Shown here: in pieces, positions 43,548-53,593 of the stretch
Layout: the number at the start of each line of letters is the position of its first letter
How positions within the stretch are numbered: the stretch's first letter is position 1
Assembly: GCF_040436345.1 (NCBI RefSeq)
Contig: NC_133230.1
Coordinates: 27,119,051-27,183,050 of the forward strand
Reading direction: 5' to 3'
Source: Pagrus major
Taxonomy: Eukaryota; Chordata; Actinopteri; Spariformes; Sparidae
DNA: 64,000 bases
Position numbers and translations under genes: made by a program
The notes under the pieces: generated by a model
What the model was told of the DNA's origin: nothing
Seen by the model: the letters and a program-made list of their open reading frames with translations, nothing else
The model's database searches: none

Positions 43548-43772
43548 ACCATCGACCCACAAGTGGCCCTAACGACTCTGAAACTCAGAGCTCACACATG
43601 TCCTTAACGACTCTTTAAAAGCCTGCAACTCCCCTCCAGTTAGTTAGAACTGAAGAAGCCTCTTGGATGAGAGGTGAAACGTCTTCAAGAAACTGAAACA
43701 CGTCCAGTTGCCTACGATACAGCACCTAGATTTACCATGACCTGGACGACTGAGAACCTTCATCAACATGAC
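43548..43772 (+). mobile_element. Penelope-like repeat, copy B, with best hammerhead-like motif
   Basis: Uninterrupted copy of the repeat at 22655-23112. The motif spans 43647-43686: GAA (stem I), CTGAAGA core, hairpin CCTCT-TGGATG-AGAGG, GAAA, C-GTC, TTC (stem I partner). Order and core match a minimal type-I hammerhead, but there is one extra base between core and stem II. Outer flanks (ATGACCTGGACGACTGAGAA) are shared with copy A. Confidence 0.55.
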
Positions 43773-44416
43773 TGATGAGTGCTTAAATCACATGCAAGTA
43801 TGCCTCTGGAGTCCCGGCAGTGCACTTTGGATTTCTCACCAGCAGGCTACACCCCATATAGGGGTTCTGAATGTGGGTGGGAATCAAGAACCGACCTGTT
43901 TAAGCACAATAACTCCATCAAAGCACAAAAGTCTGGCAACTATAAGAGCAAAGTTGTATGGGAACATTCATGGTAGGATTAATTGCAGGACTGTGCATTA
44001 GACTGCTTTAGTTTTTATGTATCTAATAAATGTCCCACGTGTTCTGTAGTAATTTGCCTTCATATATCTTAAAAGCTGCATGTTTATGTCACCCTTAGCT
44101 GTTGTAACATATCTGCAGAGATGTCAGATCTGTCTCACAGTGGACCTGATCAGCATCACACCATCTCTTCTTACAGCTACAGAAAGGGAAACTTGATATG
44201 TGCTTTACTGTGTAACAGAGAAACAGACACACTTGGATGTGTTCACGCACATAAAACCAGATTTGATGAAATTCACTTCCGCGAAGGTTTAACTGGACTC
44301 AGAGAGACTGCACCATCCTGTCTAATTACTGCTTCTGACTGAAAGAGTCTTTAGACAGGACTTCAACCCACTTATTACTATAATGGAAGCTCACAAAAAA
44401 CAGGCTGTGATCATAA

Positions 44417-44434
44417 TAATAATAATAATAATAG
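44417..44434. repeat. (AAT)n microsatellite
   Basis: Six AAT units. Confidence 0.85.
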
Positions 44435-44646
44435 TACGGATAATCAGCTGTAGCGCAGTTTCATCCCGCAGGAGGAACTTCTGAGACAAAGCGTTAATAT
44501 TTCTGTTGTGTGCTACACTGTCGCCGAGCAGCGCACAGCAGTATCAGTAGATGCAGGAGGCCCGCAGCACACCGCTGTTCCTCCGCATACTGTTCACCAT
44601 TACTGACATGAACACACAGCAGATGAGGAGACAGACGACACGTACC

Positions 44647-44800
44647 TCGCTCTTTGTTTCCAGACGCTGCCTGTCGTGTGTCGCTTCCGTCACATCACTG
44701 TGCCTCCCGATCACCGTGCGGCAGGCTGCCGGAGGACCTCCCAAAACAACCAGCCAAAAACCCTGAGGCGCGAAGCAGGATGTGAAACTCTAGTCTAATT
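44647..44800 (-). other. atp10d: atp10d non-coding first exon (inferred)
   Basis: A good donor (GAGCGAG then GTACGTGTC) ends at 44647/44646 on the minus strand in a CpG-containing stretch. Coding exon 1 has its own upstream acceptor at 37614-37615, so a separate 5' UTR exon is required. The 5' boundary at about 44800 is a guess. Confidence 0.45.
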
Positions 44801-45301
44801 CCCCGGTTGCAACACCTTCCGTTTTCCCGTGGAGCGACGTCCAAACAGAGCTCCTCTGACAAACTGATGAATTTAACATTTCCCTCTCAGCAGCAGTGAA
44901 TTGCAAAGCTCACAGGAGCTGATACAATATAGGAATTAATGGCTTTTTGTGATCCATTCGGCATCCAAGGGATTCATCGTGTACATCTGAAAAATATGTT
45001 CTTAGACGTTTTCACTCTGCCTGTCGCCAAATATCAAGGTCACACTAAATTCATAGATGTTGAAATGGAGTTCGGATTTCTCCATGTCAGTCTGTCTGGG
45101 TGTAAATCAACCGGCCGACAGCGAGGCGCTGATAAATCATTACCGAGTAATATGTGTAGCACATAATTCACATCTACTAACGGTGTGAGCAGAACGAATC
45201 TGGAGACGATGACGTTTTCTCCCAAGTCATGTGGACGCAGCTGATGCGACCACGTGACCCCCGTCAGCTGATCAGCTCAGCAGGCGGAAACAAACGGAGC
45301 C
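44647..45301. promoter_or_regulatory. probable bidirectional promoter of atp10d and commd8
   Basis: The two genes diverge here, with about 0.65 kb between the inferred atp10d donor and the commd8 ATG. The parts near each gene are CpG-bearing (CGCCGAGCAGCGC; GACGATGACG). A palindromic E-box CACGTG lies at 45251-45256, 46 bp before the commd8 start. No TATA box stands out. Confidence 0.5.
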
Positions 45302-45346
45302 ATGGTGGACACACTGAGCAGGGTGCCTGTCACAGACTGTGTCAAA
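45302..45346 (+). CDS. commd8: commd8 exon 1
   Basis: ATG at 45302, [15 protein letters not shown], donor GTAAGT. Start chosen because it is the only ATG giving a short N-terminus of family-like length; the divergent N-terminus is normal for COMMD8. Confidence 0.88.
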
Positions 45347-48300
45347 GTAAGTACCGAGTGTTCTGTTCGTGTACCGTGGTGCTGATGGAGCTGTCTGAGT
45401 GTCTCATGGGACAGCGGGTCTGTTTACAGCTCTGACCGAGAGCTCACCGGAGTTCTGCACGGTCCATCATTCAGTGAGCCTGCAGAAAGTGGTACCATCT
45501 GTCGGGATCCGTATAATATTGTCATGGTGAGACATAATGTTGAGGTAAAAAGTCAGAATTAAGAGGTAGAAAGTCAAAATGGTGTCTCACCGTGGGAATA
45601 TTTATTAATTTAGCTTAATTTTCATCTGATCTCTTTCCTTACTTACTCACTCCTGCAGCAGGTGACCACAGACAGTGTGCAGCAGCAGCAGCAGCAGGGA
45701 GGCTGACTGTTCATTCAGAGCTGCTTCACTGTCCCCTCTGTCATAATGATTTTCTCACTGAATATCTTTCTGCAAAAAGCCTGGACATGTCACGTTTTAA
45801 ATGAATATAGGTTCATAGTTTGTTTGCTGCTGTAACTCAGGGTTACTTCTTTTGAGTGTTCTGAGTGAGAAGAGTCCAACCTTTGTTCAAAGCGTGCCAG
45901 ACAACAAAGTAGTTTTAGCAACTCATCACTTTAACATTTTAACATTTAACCGGATTATGCAAACTGTGAATATTTTATTTCACATAGTTACCCCCAATGT
46001 TCTCTCCAACTCAGTATGTCTTTATAAGATCCAGGTTGTCCAGAGTGTACTACCAAAATAAATTATGAAATGCCAGTGTTTGATTGAAAAAATGAAAATA
46101 CATCTCAAGAAGCAATTATAAATGGGTTCATTTAAATGTCACTTTGTATTATGCATAACAAAAACTCAAATTAAAATGAGCATTAAACATATTATAACTT
46201 ATTCAGTCTTAAAGGAGAAGTTCACCCAAAAATAAAAATACAGTGATTATCTACTCACCCCCATGCCAATGAAAACGTAGGTTGCAGTGAAAGTTTCACC
46301 GTTAAAAAAGAATGTAAATAACGTCTGCTATATGATATAAATTTCCAGGGTCGAGCTTTAAAAGGAGTTAAAAAAATCAGATTTTGTTTTGACTTCTTGT
46401 TGTTCGTTTCAGCTGTGTCACAGGGTGGTGGATGGACTGTGTGGGCGGAAGCATCCTTCCAGGGGAGATTACAGTACCATTTGGAGCCCAGAGGAGTGGC
46501 TGGACCTGCTCAACTCCCTGACTGCCGTCTGCCGCCTGGCAGTGGGGAACAACAGCTCGGATGAAGAGGTGAGTCAGCAGCTCTCTCACTTTAAGACTCA
46601 GAATGTCGCCGAACCGAAGGCTCGCCTTTATCCGTCTTTCATTTGTTCACACTGAACCAAGCAGCGCCGGCATAAAGCCGCTCCAGTGTGGCATTTCATA
46701 CAGCATGCCAGCGTTGCAGAACTATATATCGTGGCAAGTGACAAAGATACGTTTTTTGCTCAAAATAATATTACATAATTGCCATCAGTAAATATCGGCC
46801 CCGGTCTGGCTCTCACTTGCGGAAAGGAATGCAGTTTTCCAGGGAAAGTTCAGTGAAGACTCGGTCTGTAGGGCTGACCATCGCTGTGACTTTTCCATAT
46901 AAGTTGCCAGAGACAGTAACTACAACAATTCGATAGTGGAAACTGTTGAAAACATTTTGAGTCAGTTATTTGCTTGAAATCACATCAGATAATCATCACC
47001 AGTCAACAGCACGAGCTGCCTGGCTCTCTCTGCCAGGGACACTCGCTGTTTTTCGGGTGGAAGCATGACAAAGAGTCATAGGACAGACAGGATGACAGAC
47101 AGGATAACAGACACTTTTCCGAGTATAAATTCAGCCTTTTTTCCTCATATAAGATGCCAAAGACACTACCAGTTACCACATTACTGTTGTTTGGTCCTGT
47201 AACGTTGTTTTGTGGGTTGAAGTGTGGGTAAATTTTTTTTTTATTTGATGAGTGAAGGATCTGTTTAGTTGTCAGACTGTGAACACCATCAGACCGACAC
47301 ACCTGTTCAGCGCTGTCAGTTTTTCCATTCACACAGATGCCGTCTCGCCTCTGCTGCAGCTCTGATACTACCTCCGCCAGCTGATCAGAAGCGGAACAAA
47401 ACTGTCCCCCCTCTCCGCATCTGTAACTTTCACACAGACAAGATTCCTGCCTTGACTTTTTCTATATTGTTAAGATTTTAAGTTTTTAAATGTTTTAAAA
47501 TGCTGAGTTTTGTCGCATCGGTATGTATAATATCTATTCATACAGCATGCAGTCTGTGTGAAGGAAGCCGAAGTTTTTACTCTCAGCTGTAGCCATGAAA
47601 CAGCAGGGTGTATGGTGGCTGCTCTTGGGTCAGAATCTCAGTTCTCCTCCTGCTGGCTGTGTGCAGGTGCTGGCCGGGCTGTCGGGGGCGGGCAGCAGCC
47701 ATGCAGAGGCCGTGCTGAGTGTGCTGAGAGCCCGACGAGAGGAGATCCGCCGCTCTCTGCTGGACAGAACCAACTCCATCTCCTCTGCTACCCTGCAGGA
47801 CTTTGACTGGCAGCTTAAGGTCACTTGATGCTTTATTCTTTAGTGTTTAATTGGCTTTACTTATTGTTGGTTGGACTGCAGTGGCGGGACCAGCCTGACA
47901 AACCTGTTTGTTCATGACTGATCGAGTAGCGTTCATGGCCTTTTTACATTTATTATCTGAATCTGACGATCTGGAATTAAGATTACAGATAACAACGTCA
48001 TTTTGACTAGTCGTAAATTGTGTCAAATTTTTATTCAAGATATATATGACGTCATTTTGACTACTCAAAGCGATGACGTCATCCTAGCTAGTCAAAACGA
48101 CAGTTAGAGATATCTGCAATTGAGTTTTGACTGGTCAAAACTCAATTGCAGATATCAAAACAGATATCAAATGTCATTTTGACTATTGTGCATGTCATTG
48201 CTCATCCGAGGCTTCCCATTTGATACTCATAGGGAGTTGTGGAAGAAAAGTATAGCATTTTGCAGAAGGACCTGCGACAAACCTTGGATGGTCTAGAGAC

Positions 48301-51300
48301 ACTGGTCTCTTGTTCTGGAGTAACATGAGCTGGAAATGTTGGGTATTGCAGCCCATTTAATTAATTAATCTATTTCTCACTGAAAGCTCCTATCATGCAT
48401 TGAAAACCGCGCTCTGACATTGTAGTAAAAAGGCTTGCCATAGTAGGACTCAAATCTGTGTTTGTCTAAACGCTAGTGTTTGGTATTGTGAAACGCTGTC
48501 TCCCAGGCTGCTCCTGTACTGCTGCTATGTCTAAATTTCACCTCTTCTACTTCCTGTTCCTGTCTCCCATCCTCTCCCTGCAGGTAGCTCTGTCCAGTGA
48601 TAAGATCTCGTCTCTCCACACTCCTCTGCTCAGTCTCAGTCTGGATGTGAAAGAGAACAGTGCCCTGCGGTCTTTCACCATGGAGATGAACAGAGAGGAG
48701 TTGAACACACTTGTCAGTTCACTAGAGGCTGCTAATAAGGTAGACACACACTAAATACTCCAGCAGAATGAGATTTGGCTAGTTCTCATGAATCTAGCAC
48801 AGAGTGTTAAACAAATTAACCCTGTTTAATAAGTTTGAATTAGTTAATGAGTGGATTAGTGTATTAACATTAAAATACTAATATTTTGAAATGATATTTT
48901 TCGGTTCAAGTTTTCAGACATTATTAATAGTTTTGGTTTTCTGTAGCTGATCAAGTAGCTAAAAGATCTTTGAACTCCACTACAGTGTTAAAGAAAGGAT
49001 TTAAATGGATGCAGCAGCTGGTGTGTTACGCTAATGTAGCTGCTAGCCAGAGCCTCAAACTGAGTGTAGAAGTGTATTTAGAATAATGGAAATGAGTCAT
49101 ATTCAAGAGCACCATCATCTGGATTATCATTGTTTTTTGGGCTTCCCCTGGTAAGTCCAAGTTGAACATCACAACACTATGAACTCTGGGTGATTCCCTC
49201 AGGCATAGTCTGTAAAAATGTGGATTTACAGAAAGTGACTATAAAGGGCTCAAAACGTCTGAGAGGACTCTATATTATTGTCATAATATTTATTTTAGAT
49301 GATCAAAAGTGTGATCTAACTTTCTGCTCTTCAGTTTGTGCAGAGCCTTCAGAGGAACTGTTCTATCCACATTCTTTAATAATATTGCACCTTGATATAA
49401 CTTCTTTCACATTATGCCACATTGTGAATTGAATTAAATGAAATACAGCATTAGACCATGATAAAACAATGGACAGATGATGCAAGTGTGACACATATCA
49501 TATTTCACTGAAGCTGCTTTAAAATGAGGCTTTCGGAGCACGGATGTCTCAACTCCTCTCTCCTTGTGTCACTTGCTCGCCCTGGAGGGTGGAGGGACTA
49601 AGATGCGAGGAGAGGAGGCAAGGAAAGGAGTCAAGGATGTACAAACTAAGAAATGAGAAGAGGGGTGTGAGTCTCTGAGTGTGGACATGGGGGCTGGGCC
49701 ATAATCTCCAGCATCAACCAACACTGACTCATTTGACGTCCATTAATGACATTTATTTCTGCTGACATCACCCAGCTCTCTCTGGAGCTACAAAGGGCTT
49801 TTATTTCGAAATATTTACTCACGTTTAGCTTCAGGCTTTAATTTTAAATACAACTGTATGAGTCTATGAGTTTTAGTAATCTCCTGCTACCCTGCGTGCA
49901 GATTAAGTGGCCCTTGAAGAGGGCCCTGGCCAAAGTTGAGAACCTCTGTGTTTGACCGAGGGTCAAGGTTGATTCAGCCAAGGGAAACAAAGGCAATTTA
50001 AAATAATTAATAATTAGGTAGCTGACAACAATTAAATTAATCAAAGATAAGCTCTGATTAGCATTTAGTAAAACTAGGTTTAAAAAGAGTAAATCCAGAT
50101 TTAAGATTAAGCAGAGCTCTGTTGCACTATTAAACATGAATCTCTTCTTAGTAAAGTGCAGTTTATTTATGTAGACCAAAGTTAAACAGAGTTTAATCAA
50201 TGTGGAAATGCTACCCAAATTCAAATAAATATATTAATTAAATAAACAGGCAGACATGCAACCTAGTAAGTATAAAGGAGGGAAAAACATTATCTTTCAG
50301 CTGCTCTTAATTTCTTAATAAAGTGTCACGTTTTTAGCTAGTTAGTTAAAATATTGGCTTAACTGTTCGTTACATCATGCTGTTCTTTTTTAGAAGTTGT
50401 GTTCCTGCTGGTGAAAGCTCAACATCTATTAATATTTTGCTGCTTCATAATAAAAGCTTGTAAATGTCAACTTGACATAGGACATTTATTGTTTTATGAA
50501 TGTTTTATAGAATTTATAGGAAATTAAATGTGTGTTTTACTGTATTAGTGGATCTTTGTTAGTGCAGATTCATGGATAATACATCAGGGAGGAAGAGTGT
50601 TTCCAGCCGCTGCTCTGACCGCTGTCACAGCCATGGAGCAGCCCGCTACTTTTAAATGTCTTCTACTCAACACAAGTGCTCTTTAGTTTAACACACACCT
50701 TTTAAGCGGGTAGTCCTGTTGTAATGGAGATATAAATCCCAACTGCAGTCAAACTGAGTCAAGCCAAGGTAGCACATGTGGAAATGTCCTATCAGTCCAG
50801 TCTTCCTGTTCCACTCCAGATTTACTGAACTGGTGTCTTCAGCAGCATCATAAAACTTTTTTATTTTTTAAAATTTTATTCCAGTTACTTGATTAGTTTG
50901 ATCGGTTCATTATAAAAAGACGTTAACAGTGAAACCTCCTCAAGTGTAAGTTTAAAGTTAATATTGGATCACAGTTTAAATTGGTTTTGGTGCAACAGAA
51001 TTAATTTAATCTAGGTTTAGAGAAAAAATAAACAGGTTTAAAGAGAGGTTTACATTTAATCTTTCTTAATTGTAAGATAGTTTTAAAGTTTGGTGCAACA
51101 GAATTTAAATTTAAACCATGATTTTATTCTGTTGGTGCAACCTGGCCTTCAGGTATTAGAATGTGAAGGAGAAACACAGCCACCATGTAAATGTTCCACT
51201 GAAGACAAACACTAGGTGGTGGCATTGTTCCAGTGTAAAGCCAGGGCTCTGCAGTATAATAAAGGCATATAGAAATGAATGTGTGATATTGTTAGCTTCA

Positions 51301-52584
51301 GGTCAAACATCATGACTGTACAGCTGCACTAAAATAACTTTAGTATGCTTTAAATCAAATTATTACAGCTTTTACAGTTTTCGGACCTAATTTTTTTTAT
51401 TTTATTTTTTTTTTAAGTTTAACTGTCTAATAAAGCAGAAAAAACTGTGCAGTGTACAGTGTCCAGCTCTTTTAGGATATTACTGTTTATTTAAAAAGGA
51501 GAAAAAAAAGAAAAAAGGGAGAAACTACATATTTGGTGAGCGTTTTTTAAGATTTCTGACTTTCGTAGGCTTGGAGCTGAGGGCCATAGACAGGGTAGGG
51601 AGGTCGCAAAGTATTGTTGGTTTTGGTCTTTCATGTGATTTTTTTTTTTTTACAATAAAAAAATATGTAATAGCTCCATCATGTCCCTTTTTAAAGCTGT
51701 GGGTTAAAGCCAGACATTTGACATACCATTACCTTATACAGTTGTGTCCTTATTGACACATCCAGCAGCCACAGAGCAACATTAGCATTCATTTCATGTC
51801 ATGTTTATGTCCACCTGATGAATGTAAGTCCAATTTACCTCTCCTTTTAGCTCAGCGATTGGTCGCTGCCAACTCCTGAGAGAAAAATCTGCTTCTTTCG
51901 CTCCTTAATGCTCCACTATGTTCTATCTGCTGTTTGGCGCTAAGCAGGTTCTGGTTTTATTGGATCTTTTTCACTCGAGACAGCTGCCTGCTGCTGCTGT
52001 AGTAGTAGGGCATAAAACCAAAACCATAAAGTAGTAGACGTGCAGTGATAGTCGATCAGCTGATGATCTGATAAGAACTCTGTGTGAGCTCATCACTACG
52101 AGTTTCCCATTACATGGTCATTTGATTTGTTTCTAATATAAAATATTAAGTAGTGCAGCTTTAAATATCCTCACTGTTAAATTAAAACAGAGAGATTAAA
52201 AGATGTTATAAGGCTCTGAGTCATTCAATCAAAAAATAATGGTACAGGCCTTCACAATAAAGGTCCATTTTTGCAGCATTTTACAGACTTTAAACACACA
52301 TTATTTTATTTCTGCCACTGGGGGTCTCTCAGTCAAAACAGTACAGAAGATACATGCAGGCTGGGATCATAGAAGTTGTTGTTTTTAATGTTAAACAACC
52401 TCCACTGCTGATGATGATCCATCTGATGTGACTCAGGCACAAATGTCTAACCATCTGCAAACAATTAAGTTCTGACCTCCATTTTGTTCTGCTGTTTTTA
52501 TGTGAGCAGTAAATCTTCACTTTATCAGTCAAATGAGATGCTGTTGATGTTTCTGTCATGCAGGTGGTGCTGCAGTTGAAATGA
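45302..52584 (+). CDS. commd8: commd8, COMM-domain protein 8, complete
   Basis: COMMD8 is a subunit of the Commander (COMMD/CCDC22/CCDC93) complex that works with retriever in endosomal recycling of membrane proteins. Five coding exons: 45302-45346, 46413-46568, 47667-47819, 48584-48739 and 52564-52584. They give 176 residues; human is 183. All introns are phase 0 GT-AG, and the exon sizes for the aligned parts equal the human residue counts I remember (51 for exon 3). The helical N-terminal half is residues 1-110; the COMM domain begins near LQDFDWQLK and ends VVLQLK. The position head to head with atp10d and beside gabrb1 agrees with human 4p12. Confidence 0.95.
45347..46412 (+). other. commd8 intron 1
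   Basis: Contains the start of a teleost interspersed repeat (AAGGAGAAGTTCACCCAAAA at 46211) and a short CAG-rich run (45670-45700). Otherwise plain. Confidence 0.5.
46413..46568 (+). CDS. commd8: commd8 exon 2
   Basis: Acceptor GTTTCAG, donor GTGAGT. It encodes [40 protein letters not shown] and VGNNSSDEE (residues 16-67). The DGxCGR and EEW positions match human COMMD8. Confidence 0.94.
46569..47666 (+). other. commd8 intron 2
   Basis: No exon or transposon recognised. Confidence 0.6.
47667..47819 (+). CDS. commd8: commd8 exon 3
   Basis: Acceptor GTGCAG, donor GTCACT. It encodes [40 protein letters not shown] and [11 protein letters not shown] (residues 68-118); the QDFDWQ motif opens the COMM domain. 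Base composition is noticeably GC-rich. Confidence 0.94.
47820..48583 (+). other. commd8 intron 3, with palindromic repeat
   Basis: The region 48000-48190 is packed with inverted TTTGACTAGTC-like words and one 23-bp perfect inverted repeat (see separate entry). Confidence 0.7.
48000..48190. repeat. palindromic element with 23-bp perfect inverted repeat
   Basis: Arms 48109-48131 and 48134-48156 (start GATATCTGCAATTG, end CAATTGCAGATATC) are exact reverse complements around a 2-bp spacer. Around them CATTTTGACTAGTC, TTTTGACTACTC, CTAGTCAAAACGA and CATTTTGACTATTG repeat in both senses, together with GACGTCAT and its inverse ATGACGTC. Likely a decayed palindromic MITE. Confidence 0.85.
48584..48739 (+). 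CDS. commd8: commd8 exon 4 (COMM domain)
   Basis: Acceptor CTGCAG, donor GTAGAC. It encodes [40 protein letters not shown] and [12 protein letters not shown] (residues 119-170). Confidence 0.95.
48740..52563 (+). other. commd8 intron 4
   Basis: A 3.8-kb intron. Low-complexity T-rich tracts occur near 51390 and 51640. At 50940-51150 a sequence with TTGGTGCAACAGAATT-like words occurs more than once and may be a decayed DNA element. No other gene seen. Confidence 0.5.
52564..52584 (+). CDS. commd8: commd8 exon 5 (last seven codons)
   Basis: Acceptor GTCATGCAG; codons read VVLQLK and stop TGA, identical to the end of human COMMD8 as remembered. Far too short to be seen as an open frame; it lies 3.8 kb beyond exon 4. 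Confidence 0.9.
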   Translation: MVLQLK

Positions 52585-52790
52585 TGGAAAGATTGTGCAG
52601 CACTGATCTCAGTCAAGCCGACGACGAGTGGACGGATGTCTTTTTCATACATAATGATGATTTGATGAGTTCTGTCATTTGTAATTCAGTCATGTATATG
52701 TGCAGTTGAACACAATGTTTTGTTTTTGTAATGCGTTGTTGTAACATGAACATGTCAAAGTAAACATTTCTTTGCTTTTTCATTGCTTGT
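52585..52790 (+). terminator. commd8: commd8 3' UTR and possible polyadenylation signal
   Basis: AGTAAA, a weaker variant of AATAAA, lies at 52759-52764, followed by a T/GT-rich stretch (TTGTGTTCATTTTT). Distance from the stop codon is about 175 nt. Confidence 0.3.
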
Positions 52791-53276
52791 GTTCATTTTT
52801 ACAAGAAGTTGTTCAGTGTTGGGCCTGTAAAAACTGTTATGGGCAGGTAAATATTATTATAAGAAACTCCTTTAGTGCAATTTGGTCAGTTTCTACCTAC
52901 CAAATGTTAGTTCTATATTCCTCTCTTCTAAGAGGTAATACTTGATGTTTGGTAATCAGAATTTTCTTTAACAATATGCTTCATTCTGGCTCTTTATAAA
53001 TGTATAGGTGACATCACAATTACTCTGTCCACCTGTTTTATACAGTAAATGGGGCAAATTAAAGATCTGACATAAATCAGCCTCCAATTCTACCTGTGTG
53101 GAGCTGCAGAGACATGTTTAGGACTGTTCTGTTCAGTGCACTGCAGCCAAACCAATAAATCAACTGCCTGATATTACTCACTGATTATTCACATTATACA
53201 CTCCACACATTTTACATGTTATGTTTACAAGTCTCGAGGGTGCTACTGCATATGTGAAAAAAACAGTGTAAAGCTG

Positions 53277-53593
53277 TTTGTGGCTCCAGAGGAAGCTGCA
53301 CGTAATCTAATAAATTGCCTCCAGTGATGTCATTCAGTAGCTTTGTAAGTTGCATTGTGGGTAATGTAGTCACTGGGTTTTGAAAAGGAAGAAGAATGTG
53401 TGGAATAAAAAAGGTGCTTTCTCTGGATCTGCTGTTTGATTTTGATCATTTATTTTCAAACTGTACTGGACTGCCTTCCAAAGCCCAACGCCTACATTAC
53501 CCACAATGCAACTTAGCCACTGAATGACTGAGATTATCACTGGAGGCAATTTATCAGATTACACGCAGCTTCCTCTGGAGCCACAGAAGGCTT
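53277..53593. mobile_element. fold-back (MITE-like) element with about 110-bp inverted arms
   Basis: The left arm holds GGCTCCAGAGGAAGCTGC, ATAAATTGCCTCCAGTGAT and GTTGCATTGTGGGTAATGTA. The right arm holds the reverse complements, CTACATTACCCACAATGCAA C, ATCACTGGAGGCAATTTAT and GCAGCTTCCTCTGGAGCC. A spacer of about 100 bp separates them. No coding capacity. Confidence 0.85.

Larger units (their letters stand above)
37614..44646 (-). other. atp10d first intron (inferred), repeat-rich
   Basis: A 7-kb interval between the inferred non-coding exon and coding exon 1. It holds a (GTTT)n tract, a Penelope-like fragment, a LINE reverse-transcriptase fragment, Penelope-like copy B and an (ATA)n tract. 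Segments 38340-41640 and 43772-44400 show no gene that I can support; a 77-codon frame near 39805-40038 reads like a known type of dispersed repeat. Confidence 0.5.

Noticed and set aside
44544..44744. A 66-codon minus-strand frame over the inferred atp10d non-coding exon
   Set aside because: It crosses the donor site and has no similarity to ATP10 N-termini; the real start is at 37562.
44939..45166. A 75-codon plus-strand frame upstream of commd8
   Set aside because: In the promoter interval, no family resemblance, not in frame with the commd8 start.
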